Origin: Marinobacterium profundum
GTDB lineage: Bacteria > Pseudomonadota > Gammaproteobacteria > Pseudomonadales > Balneatricaceae
Length of the DNA: 64,000 nucleotides
NCBI RefSeq assembly: GCF_001528745.1
Contig: NZ_BCNS01000210.1
Span: forward strand, 34,763-98,762
Reading direction: 5' to 3'
Shown here: positions 9,435 through 16,818 of the stretch, piece by piece
Numbering within the stretch: the stretch's first letter is position 1
Layout: each line of letters begins with the position of its first letter
Notes under the pieces: model-generated
Told to the model about the DNA's origin: nothing
The model's database searches: none
Seen by the model: only the letters and a program-made list of their open reading frames with translations
Program-made: the position numbers and the translations under genes

Positions 9435-9863
9435 TTAAATGTTCAGTTCTTTGGGCTGCTGAGCCTGATGCGGATGTTCGGTGCCAGCGTAAACTTTCAG
9501 CTTGCTATTCATGGCACGGCCCAGCGGGCCCTTGGGCAGCATACCCTTGACCGCGATCTCAAGAACCCGCTCCGGGTGAGAGTCGATCATTGTCTGGAAA
9601 GAAGCTTCGCGCAGACCGCCCGGGTAACCGGTGTGACGGTAGTAGATCTTGTCTTTACGCTTATTACCGGTAACACCGATTTTCTCAGCGTTAACGACAA
9701 CGATGTAATCGCCGGTATCAACGTGAGGAGTGAATTCCGGCTTATGCTTGCCGCGCAGGCGACGTGCAATCTCAGTAGCCAGACGACCCAGGGTTTTACC
9801 CTCAGCGTCAACAACGTACCAGTCGCGTTTTACTTCGGCTGGTTTAGCAACAAAAGTCTTCAT
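9435..9863 (-). CDS. rplM: 50S ribosomal protein L13
   Basis: 142 aa. [20 protein letters not shown] and [20 protein letters not shown] are characteristic, as is [10 protein letters not shown]. The ATG at 9863 gives the standard E. coli length; the open frame upstream to 9917 has no family similarity. Transcribed from a promoter with a perfect -10 at 9998-10003. Confidence 0.98.
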   Translation of the reverse strand: MKTFVAKPAEVKRDWYVVDAEGKTLGRLATEIARRLRGKHKPEFTPHVDTGDYIVVVNAEKIGVTGNKRKDKIYYRHTGYPGGLREASFQTMIDSHPERVLEIAVKGMLPKGPLGRAMNSKLKVYAGTEHPHQAQQPKELNI

Positions 9864-9997
9864 CTGTATATTGCCTTTATTTAACTCAGTTCTCGCCACA
9901 CATTTCAGATGCGCCACCGAACTGACTTATAATTCTTGGTTGTGTTCGAGAGCATCCCGACCACAACAGTAACAACCCATAGAAATAGGTGGCGCGA

Positions 9998-10003
9998 ATT
10001 ATA
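9998..10003 (-). promoter_or_regulatory. rplM-rpsI promoter, perfect -10 with GC-rich discriminator
   Basis: TATAAT on the minus strand followed by TCGCGCC, a GC-rich discriminator typical of stringently controlled ribosomal promoters. The -35 is poor at normal spacing. The start of transcription would leave a leader of about 125 nt, in which L13 autoregulation would be expected from E. coli. Confidence 0.6.
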
Positions 10004-10068
10004 GACAAGTCGCACTGCAAATGCGATAGCAAAAAAGCAGTTTCCCCATCCGAACCCGCATATTTTTG

Positions 10069-11208
10069 TCAGGCCCTGTGCGCCCGCGCCAGGTACTCGT
10101 GGGACTGCATTTCCAGCAGACGACTCTGGGTACGCTGAATTTCGAATTCCAGACGCCCTTCCGTATAGATCCCATGGATTGGTGCCGCCGCCGACAGAAT
10201 CAGCTTGACGCCACTGTCGTAGAATTCATCCACCATATTGATAAAGCGGCGCGCCGCATCATCATTACTGCGCCCAAGTTGCGGCACATTGGACACCAGC
10301 ACCGCATGGTAGAGCTTGGCCAGCTCTATATAGTCATTCTGCGAGCGCGGCCCCTGACATAGATCAGAAAAATCAAACCAGACCACATCCTCACAGCAGC
10401 GGCGCGAACGAATGCCGCGGCCATTGATCTGCAGCACCTCACCTTCCACAACCTCAACCAGATCCGGTGCCAGTGCTTCGAAGCTGGCATTAAGACTTTC
10501 ATCGGCCTTTGCATCCAGTGGCGAGTGATAGAGCTCAGCCTGCTCCAGCGCCCGCAGCCGGTAGTCGATACCGCCGTCCACGTTGACCACTTCAGTGAAT
10601 CTGTTCAGCAACGCGATGGCTGGCATAAAGCGCGCGCGCTGCAAACCATCCTTATAGAGGCCATCGGGCACTATATTGGAGGTCGCTACCAGCGATACGC
10701 CATTGGCGAATAATTGCTCAAGCAGACTGCTCAGAATCATGGCATCGGCAATATCGGAGACAAAGAACTCATCGAAGCAGATGATGCGCGTTTCCTGCGC
10801 ATAGCGCCTTGCCAACTCGACCAGCGGGTTCTTTTCCCCAGCCAGGGTTTTGAGATCCTGATGCACCCGTTGCATGAAGCGATGAAAATGGGTGCGTGTT
10901 TTCTGCTCAAACGGCAGACTGTCATAAAAGGTGTCCATCAGGTAGGTCTTACCCCGGCCGACGCCCCCCCAAAAATAGAGCCCGCGCAGCGGCTCCTTCG
11001 GCTCTTTCTTCCAGCCACTGGTCAGTCGCTGCATCAGGCCTGGCTTTGGCGGCGGCGCCGCAACCAGGTCATCAAACAGGCGCTGCAGATGCTTTACCGC
11101 CAACTCCTGCGCCGGATCATAGGAAAAATCATCCCGCTCTAGATCTTGCTTGTAGCGTCCTAAAGGAGTCATACCGGCCCCAACCTCTGCCATCTGTTCG
11201 TCGATCAA
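10069..11208 (-). CDS. zapE: Cell division AAA-type ATPase ZapE
   Basis: 379 aa cytosolic AFG1-like ATPase that acts on the Z-ring in E. coli. Walker A is GGVGRGKT (residues 81-88), Walker B is RIICFDEF, and VATSNIVPDGLYKDGLQR is the sensor-like block. The C-terminus (FEIQRTQSRLLEMQSHEYL) matches the family. Start at ATG 11208 or the internal ATG at 11172 (MTPLGRYKQDL) cannot be separated. Located upstream of rplM on the same strand, as in many gammaproteobacteria. Confidence 0.95.
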   Translation of the reverse strand: MIDEQMAEVGAGMTPLGRYKQDLERDDFSYDPAQELAVKHLQRLFDDLVAAPPPKPGLMQRLTSGWKKEPKEPLRGLYFWGGVGRGKTYLMDTFYDSLPFEQKTRTHFHRFMQRVHQDLKTLAGEKNPLVELARRYAQETRIICFDEFFVSDIADAMILSSLLEQLFANGVSLVATSNIVPDGLYKDGLQRARFMPAIALLNRFTEVVNVDGGIDYRLRALEQAELYHSPLDAKADESLNASFEALAPDLVEVVEGEVLQINGRGIRSRRCCEDVVWFDFSDLCQGPRSQNDYIELAKLYHAVLVSNVPQLGRSNDDAARRFINMVDEFYDSGVKLILSAAAPIHGIYTEGRLEFEIQRTQSRLLEMQSHEYLARAHRA

Positions 11209-11319
11209 AAAGTGCCGGCACTTTACCTAGCTACACCGGCATTGGCAATCGCGACCTTGGAACAAGAGCAGCATGACAAACACCCAGAAACGCGCATCAC
11301 GCCTTGCACCAATAGCGCC

Positions 11320-12798
11320 TTAGCGACGCCCGCCCAGAATAGAACCCAGCAACCCGCGCACGATCTGGCGCCCAAGCTGAGTCCCGATGGCACGCATGGC
11401 ACTTTTCGCCAGACTGCCAAACAGACCACTGCTGGCCCGCCCAGTCTGACTGCGCGGCTTTTTTTCCTCCGCAGACGCATCGCCCTGTGTCTCAACTTCG
11501 TGTTGCAGTGCCTTTTCACTGCGCGCCTTTAATAGTTCGAAGGCCGACTCCCGATCAACCATCTGGTCGTAACGCTCACCCATTGGCGAACGCGACAGCA
11601 ACTGCGCCCGTTCCGCATCTTCCAGCGGACCCAGGCGTGACTCTGGCGGGCGCATCAGCGTATGCGCCACCTCCGTTGGCACACCGGATACATCCAGCAC
11701 CGACACCAGTGCCTCACCCACCCCCAGCGACGTAATAAGCTTTTCCGTATCCACCCCGGCGGCGGCACGGAACGTCTGGGCCGCCGCCTTCACCACCTTG
11801 CGATCCTTGGGCGTGAAGGCACGCAGCGCGTGCTGCACCCGGTGCCCCAGCTGACCCAGAATATCCTGGGGTATATCACCCGGGCTCTGACTGACAAAAT
11901 AGATGCCGACACCCTTGGAGCGTATCAGCCGCACCACCTGCTCAACCTTGTCAAGCAGCGCACGGGGGGCGCGATCAAACAGCAAATGCGCCTCATCAAA
12001 GAAAAACACCAGCCTGGGCTCAGCCTTGTCGCCGACTTCCGGCAACTGCTCGAACAGCTCTGATAGCAGCCAGAGTAAAAAAGTGGAGTAGAGTCTTGGC
12101 CTTGTCATCAATGCCGTTGCATCCAGCACGCTGATCACGCCATTACCTGAGAAATCCCGCTGCATCAGGTCCGCCATCTGCAGCGCGGGCTCGCCAAAGA
12201 ACTGCGCCGCGCCCTCGGACTCCAGCATCAGCAGGCGACGTTGAATAGCCCCTATACTGGCGCTGGCGATATTGCCGTAGCGACTGCCCAGCGCGCTGCG
12301 ATTCTCGCCCATCCAGGCCAGCATCGCCTGCAGGTCTTTCAGATCCAGCAGCAAAAGCCCTTCGTCGTCAGCAATGCGAAAACAGGCATAGAGCACGCCG
12401 GACTGGGTCTCGTTGAGCTCCAGCAGGTGACTCAGCAACAGCGGCCCCATATCCGACACCGTCGTACGCACCGGATGCCCCTTGACCCCCAGCAGATCCC
12501 AAAACACCACAGGCGCCGACCTTGGACGATAATCATCAAGCCCCAGCAGCGCCACTCGTTCGGCGATCTTCGGGTGCCCACGCCCCTCTGCGGCCAGCCC
12601 CGACAGGTCTCCCTTTACGTCCGTCATGAAAACCGGCACACCGCTGCGGGCAAAGCCTTCCGCCATGGTCTGCAAACTGACAGTCTTGCCGGTACCGGTA
12701 GCACCTGCGATCAAGCCATGGCGGTTCGCCATAATCAGCGGCAACTCAACATCCTTACCCGCAACACTGCGCCCCAGCGCCAGATTCCCTGATGACAT
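11320..12798 (-). CDS. yjgR: HerA-type ATPase of the DUF853 (YjgR) family
   Basis: 492 aa P-loop ATPase of the HerA/FtsK superfamily with no defined role. It starts MSSGNLALGRS behind a clear AGGAGG-like site. Walker A is GATGTGKT (about residues 33-40), then FMTDVKGDLSGLA; Walker B is RLVFFFDEAHLLF, followed by VRLIRSKGVGIYFVSQSP. The C-terminus is a low-complexity region and a hydrophobic tail (GLFGSLAKSAMRAIGTQLGR). The frame is open to 12843, but the upstream part lacks a ribosome-binding site. Confidence 0.92.
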   Translation of the reverse strand: MSSGNLALGRSVAGKDVELPLIMANRHGLIAGATGTGKTVSLQTMAEGFARSGVPVFMTDVKGDLSGLAAEGRGHPKIAERVALLGLDDYRPRSAPVVFWDLLGVKGHPVRTTVSDMGPLLLSHLLELNETQSGVLYACFRIADDEGLLLLDLKDLQAMLAWMGENRSALGSRYGNIASASIGAIQRRLLMLESEGAAQFFGEPALQMADLMQRDFSGNGVISVLDATALMTRPRLYSTFLLWLLSELFEQLPEVGDKAEPRLVFFFDEAHLLFDRAPRALLDKVEQVVRLIRSKGVGIYFVSQSPGDIPQDILGQLGHRVQHALRAFTPKDRKVVKAAAQTFRAAAGVDTEKLITSLGVGEALVSVLDVSGVPTEVAHTLMRPPESRLGPLEDAERAQLLSRSPMGERYDQMVDRESAFELLKARSEKALQHEVETQGDASAEEKKPRSQTGRASSGLFGSLAKSAMRAIGTQLGRQIVRGLLGSILGGRR

Positions 12799-13049
12799 AC
12801 GCAATTCCTCCACTCCTTTCAGTTGGGCAAATACCGCAGCCAAGCACTTTCTGAAGATTCACCACCACAGTGTAACAGCCCCTCCTCAGGCGCACTTTGC
12901 CAACAAAGCGGGAGACTCAGAACTCAGCCCGCCTGCAGATTTATCATACTAAGGACGATACAAGATCAGCCTTAGAACTATGCACGATCAACGCCAGGGC
13001 TACGCTATACTGACTGCGCCATTGCCAAGTTGCCTACCGGAGTTACTGA

Positions 13050-13406
13050 ATGAAAAGGACTTTCCCGCTTTTCGTCCTGCTGTTGCTCAGCGCCGCCAGC
13101 GGCCGAGCCGAAGAGCCTGCAAGTGAACAAGACCTCAAGGACGGCATCTATGCCGCCTGTTTTCGCCTCAACATTGAAGCCAAAAATACCTACAAGCGTA
13201 TCGTCGCCAACGACAAACGCAGCCTCACGGTCAGTCAGGACCATCGCAGCGGACAGATCAGCGTCGAGGAAGCCCTCACCGAAGCCGAGCAGATCATCAA
13301 ACAGCAGCGCCTGGCCTATGATCATCTGGCCAATGTACTGGTCGCCACCGATCGCCTGGCCTGCCCGGAAACCGCCAACCGCCTCGGCGAAGTTGAAATG
13401 CAATAA
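13050..13406 (+). CDS. Small secreted protein of unknown function
   Basis: 118 aa; the family is not recognised. A Sec-type signal peptide (KRTFPLFVLLLLSAASGRA, cleavage after about residue 20) is followed by a charged, mostly helical mature part of about 95 residues with two cysteines (in AACFRL and LACPET) that could form one disulphide. A GGAG site precedes the ATG and TATACT at 13006-13011 could be a -10. Neighbours on both sides are on other strands or are tRNAs, so it is probably monocistronic. Real coding is supported by the signal peptide, RBS and codon use like that of its neighbours. Confidence 0.75.
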   Translation: MKRTFPLFVLLLLSAASGRAEEPASEQDLKDGIYAACFRLNIEAKNTYKRIVANDKRSLTVSQDHRSGQISVEEALTEAEQIIKQQRLAYDHLANVLVATDRLACPETANRLGEVEMQ

Positions 13407-13446
13407 TACGCAACTGATGCCTAAGCGCTTGTTTTATAAAACAGCC

Positions 13447-13474
13447 TTGACATCATCCGAGCCCAGATTATAAT
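13447..13474 (+). promoter_or_regulatory. Consensus sigma70 promoter of the tRNA-Pro pair
   Basis: TTGACA (13447-13452), 16-bp spacer, TATAAT (13469-13474): both hexamers are perfect. It lies about 50 bp upstream of the first tRNA, as expected for a strong stable-RNA promoter. Confidence 0.9.
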
Positions 13475-13524
13475 TTCGCCCTGTTCACAGCAGCCTGCCC
13501 AAAGGCCTGCTGAGGGCACTGGTT

Positions 13525-13601
13525 CGGGATATAGCTCAGCCTGGTAGAGCACTGTCTTCGGGAGGCAGGGGTCGTAGGTTCAAATCCTGTTATCCCGACC
13601 A
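13525..13601 (+). tRNA. tRNA-Pro (anticodon CGG), copy 1
   Basis: 77 nt with encoded CCA. The acceptor stem CGGGATA/TATCCCG is fully paired, the D arm is GCTCAGCCTGGTAGAGC, and the anticodon arm CTGTC-TTCGGGA-GGCAG places CGG at positions 34-36, reading CCG. The T arm ends in two G-U pairs. Differs from copy 2 only in the acceptor stem and immediate flanks. Confidence 0.95.
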
Positions 13602-13682
13602 AACTTTCCCGCTTTAACAACTGCGTGCAGTTGGGTCTTAGGACCATTGCAGCTACGGCTGCGCTAGATAAGCCAGATACGT

Positions 13683-13759
13683 CGGGGTATAGCTCAGCCT
13701 GGTAGAGCACTGTCTTCGGGAGGCAGGGGTCGTAGGTTCAAATCCTGTTACCCCGACCA
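13683..13759 (+). tRNA. tRNA-Pro (anticodon CGG), copy 2
   Basis: 77 nt with encoded CCA, 81 bp after copy 1 and apparently cotranscribed. The acceptor stem is CGGGGTA/TACCCCG: relative to copy 1 an A-T pair is replaced by G-C on both sides, a compensatory double change. Everything from the D arm to the T arm is identical. A weak GACTCAGTC hairpin followed by TCTTTTATT could terminate the transcript. Confidence 0.95.
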
Positions 13760-14429
13760 AATCTGACTCAGTCTCTTTTATTACACCGGCGCTTTCCTTT
13801 CTCAGACACCTTTTCATTAAATTAAGCAGTATCCATAGCAACACCGTTCTTATCCGCAGCCGCTTTACTACCCTCTTTTTATAGTCCCTTTGCAAAGCTT
13901 TACGGGACGCCTGTTTTCTCCCTGCCATACCGTAATACTCACGCAACAGACTCACCTGGCCGACTTTTCTGACAGGCCAAAGCAGCAGCCACCAAATGCT
14001 CCTGTTTCGCGCACTAGCCACCATTACCTATTTTTCAGACACCCTTTTCGCAACCGCTTCCTATAACCCCTGCATAGCATCCAGGTCCATCGACACCCTT
14101 ACGGGGGCCACCCAGGCATAACACTCACGTCGACTCGAAAATCATGCGCAGCACGCTGAATTTGCAGCAACTTTTCTTGCGGACTCTCGCACGCCCAAGC
14201 CGGCCACTGCTACACTGTAGCGGCTGAGTCACTCGCTTATCCGTCTCTGCAGCCTGCATTCTGGCCTGCAAATTGCTGTATGAACGGTATTAGAGTAGCA
14301 AGATGCGACTTTTCGACAGCCCTCCCGGTCAGGCATCACCATATCAGTGCACCATGCCCGTTAATGGATCGAAAAATGCCCCATTTTGGGGAGTTGAAAT
14401 GCAACAGGGATCAGCAGAAGGCATAAGCC
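13760..14429. other. 670-bp intergenic region before the ATP-grasp operon
   Basis: No gene is supported. The longest minus-strand frame (to about 14024) runs antisense through the second tRNA and gives the well-known spurious peptide GVTGFEPTTPASRRQC. Two stretches (about 13850-13960 and 14050-14130) look loosely alike (CCGC..CCGCTT, TTACGGG, CATACC/CATAAC, ACTCACG), possibly an old duplication. A sigma54-like promoter lies at 14261-14277 and a CCCCATTTTGGGG dyad at 14379-14391, about 40 bp before the first start codon. Confidence 0.5.
14261..14277 (+). promoter_or_regulatory. Candidate sigma54 (RpoN) promoter
   Basis: CTGGCCTGCAAATTGCT keeps the invariant GG and GC dinucleotides 10 bp apart and the TTGCT of the -12 element; mismatches are in the CAC part of the -24 element. 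Transcription would start near 14289, about 140 nt before the operon. A half-site-like TGCACCA occurs at 14348-14354, downstream rather than upstream, so an activator site is not established. Confidence 0.4.
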
Positions 14430-15884
14430 ATGAGTATCGATTGGAAGCAGTACGACAGCGGTGGTTTCTTCGACGAATTGATCAGTTCCCCCGGCAACGC
14501 CAGAGCACCAGCTCGCAAACTTGCCAATTATCTGGCCAGCCTCGACGAAGAAGAACTTGAGAAGCGCCGCCTTATGGCTGAGGCGACCATTCAGGAAATG
14601 GGGGTCAGTTTTACTGTTTATACCGAGGAAGGAAATATCGACAGGGCCTGGCCCTTTGACCTTATTCCTCGCACCATCTCTCTCAAGCAGTGGGACAAGA
14701 CCGCTGCCGGACTGAAACAGCGTCTGCGGGCACTGAACATGTTCATCAACGATCTTTATCACGATCAGAATGTTATCAACGATGGCATCATTCCACGCCA
14801 CCTGATCGAGAACTCCGTCAACTTTCGCCCCGAGTGTGTCGGCGTGTCGCCGCCCCATGGCGTTTGGGCCCATATCTGCGGCACTGACCTGGTGCGTGAT
14901 GGCGACGGCGAATTCTATGTGCTCGAAGACAACCTGCGCGTGCCGTCCGGCGTCTCCTACATGCTCGAGAACCGCGCTATCACCAAGCGGGTACTGCCAG
15001 AACTGTTCGAAAACGACAATATCATGCCGATCGATGACTACCCGGCACACCTGTTCGACACTCTGGCGGCCCTGTCTCCACGCAAGGTAAAGCAACCCGA
15101 AATTGTGGTCCTGACCCCCGGCATCTTTAACTCTGCCTATTTTGAACACGCTTTTCTGGCCCAGCAAATGGGCGCAGAACTGGTGGAAGGCAGCGACCTG
15201 GTGGTCAGCGAAGACGACCTCGTGTTCATGCGTACCATCGACGGCCTGACCCGGGTCGATGTGATCTACCGCCGTATTGACGACCTATTCCTGGACCCCG
15301 AAGTTTTTGACAAGGATTCGGTACTGGGCGTGCCTGGTCTCATGCGCGCCTGGAAAGCCGGCAACGTGGCGCTGGCCAATGCGCCAGGTGCAGGGGTTGC
15401 CGATGACAAGGTCATCTATGCCTATGTACCCGAGCTCATCAAGTATTACCTCAAGGAAGAGCCTCTGCTGCGCAACGTTGAAACCTTCCTGTGCGAAGAC
15501 GCCGAGCAGCGCGAATACGTACTGGCAAACCTCGACAAACTGGTGGTCAAGCCGGCTAACGAATCCGGCGGCTATGGCATGCTGGTTGGCCCCCATTCCA
15601 CCAAGAAGGATCAGGCCAAATTTGCCGAACTGATCAAGTCCAACCCGCGCAACTATATCGCCCAGCCCACCCTGGCGCTCTCGACCGCGCCCACCCTGGT
15701 GGACAACAACAAGCTGGAGCCACGCCATTTGGATCTTCGCCCCTTCATCCTGCAGGGCAAGGACGTCTATGTGACCACCGGCGGACTCACCCGTGTGGCC
15801 ATGAAAAAGGGCTCTCTGGTGGTGAATTCATCCCAGGGTGGCGGTAGCAAGGACACCTGGATCGTTGATACGGAGGCCAAATGA
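14430..15884 (+). CDS. Circularly permuted type 2 ATP-grasp protein (stand-alone)
   Basis: 484 aa protein of the circularly permuted ATP-grasp family (old DUF404/DUF407, COG2308), predicted to join a carboxylate to an amine using ATP; the substrate is unknown. Visible motifs are VLEDNLRVPSG (164-174) followed by SYMLENR, VVLTPGIFNSAYFEH, DGLTRVDVIYRRIDD, the nucleotide-binding segment VVKPANESGGYGM (372-384), and the late QGGGSKDTW. AGAAGG lies upstream of ATG 14430. The stop overlaps the following alpha-E gene by 4 bp. It is the first gene of a five-gene operon and is paralogous to the N-terminal half of the protein at 20269-22845. Confidence 0.93.
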   Translation: MSIDWKQYDSGGFFDELISSPGNARAPARKLANYLASLDEEELEKRRLMAEATIQEMGVSFTVYTEEGNIDRAWPFDLIPRTISLKQWDKTAAGLKQRLRALNMFINDLYHDQNVINDGIIPRHLIENSVNFRPECVGVSPPHGVWAHICGTDLVRDGDGEFYVLEDNLRVPSGVSYMLENRAITKRVLPELFENDNIMPIDDYPAHLFDTLAALSPRKVKQPEIVVLTPGIFNSAYFEHAFLAQQMGAELVEGSDLVVSEDDLVFMRTIDGLTRVDVIYRRIDDLFLDPEVFDKDSVLGVPGLMRAWKAGNVALANAPGAGVADDKVIYAYVPELIKYYLKEEPLLRNVETFLCEDAEQREYVLANLDKLVVKPANESGGYGMLVGPHSTKKDQAKFAELIKSNPRNYIAQPTLALSTAPTLVDNNKLEPRHLDLRPFILQGKDVYVTTGGLTRVAMKKGSLVVNSSQGGGSKDTWIVDTEAK

Positions 15885-16810
15885 TGCTGTCCCGTGTAGC
15901 TGAGAGAATTTACTGGGCGGCGCGCTATCTTGAGCGTGTCGAAAATACGGCGCGACTGGTCAGCGTCTACGACAACCTGCTGTTCGACCTGCCCCGCAGC
16001 GTCAATATCGGCTGGTTTAATCTGGTCATCATCAACAGCGGTACCGAGCTGTTTTTTGAACGCTACAAGGTACAGGACGAGCGCAATGTGGTGAAATTCA
16101 CCCTCGCCGACGACACCAACCCCAGCTCCATGCTGTCGTCCCTGACCATGCTGCGCGAAAACATCCGCACCGCCCGCGATGTACTGCCGGCCGAAGCCTG
16201 GGAACTGGTTAACGAACTGCTGCTGTTCGCCCGCAACAATATTCAGCAGGGTATCAACCGCAACGGTCGCCATGCCTTCCTTAACGGCATCATTGAGGGC
16301 TGCCAGGGCATTAATGGCCTGCTGCTCGGCACCATGAGCCGTGATGCGGCCTGGCATTTCATGCGCCTGGGCTGCAACCTGGAACGTGCCGACATGACCA
16401 CCCGTCTGCTGGACGCCGGCGCCGCCGTACTCCAGCTGTCCGAAGACAACGAGACCACCAACCTGTCGCAGATCGTATGGGGCAATGTACTGCGTTCCGG
16501 CAGCGCCTATATGGCCTACCGCCGCACCATGCGCACAGCGGTCAACGGCACCGATGTGGCGCACTTTCTACTCGCAGATGAACACTTCCCGCGCTCCGTG
16601 AGCTTCTGCCTCGACCAGATAAGCTCCGCCACTGCCAGGCTGCCTACCGCCGGCAAGCGCTACACATCCATTAAGCCACAGCTGCCGAAACACGATATCA
16701 GGGACGGCTTTTGCCTGAGCCCCGATTTTCGTGACTACCTGAACGACCAGCAATTAGTGCTGGCCGAGGCCCACAACAATATTGCAAGCAACTGGTTTGC
16801 TCACGACTAG
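15881..16810 (+). CDS. Alpha-E domain protein (stand-alone)
   Basis: 309 (or 308) aa, all-helical alpha-E family (DUF403, COG2307). The signature is LSRVAERIYWAARYLERVENTARL at the N-terminus (key residues W..RY.ER.E). It is regularly encoded beside circularly permuted ATP-grasp proteins and thought to assist them; no enzymatic activity is proven. Two adjacent ATGs exist: 15881 overlaps the previous stop (ATGA), while 15884 has better spacing from GGAGG at 15872. The next gene starts 8 bp after its stop. Confidence 0.92.
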   Translation: MMLSRVAERIYWAARYLERVENTARLVSVYDNLLFDLPRSVNIGWFNLVIINSGTELFFERYKVQDERNVVKFTLADDTNPSSMLSSLTMLRENIRTARDVLPAEAWELVNELLLFARNNIQQGINRNGRHAFLNGIIEGCQGINGLLLGTMSRDAAWHFMRLGCNLERADMTTRLLDAGAAVLQLSEDNETTNLSQIVWGNVLRSGSAYMAYRRTMRTAVNGTDVAHFLLADEHFPRSVSFCLDQISSATARLPTAGKRYTSIKPQLPKHDIRDGFCLSPDFRDYLNDQQLVLAEAHNNIASNWFAHD

Positions 16811-16818
16811 GGGTCAAG

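Noticed and set aside
13653..14024. 123-codon minus-strand frame ending with VTGFEPTTPASRRQC
   Set aside because: This peptide is the antisense translation of tRNA-Pro and appears widely as a false protein; the frame crosses the second tRNA.
14379..14391. CCCCATTTTGGGG dyad as an NtrC or other operator
   Set aside because: Short palindrome without match to a consensus I can name; it lies downstream of the putative sigma54 promoter.
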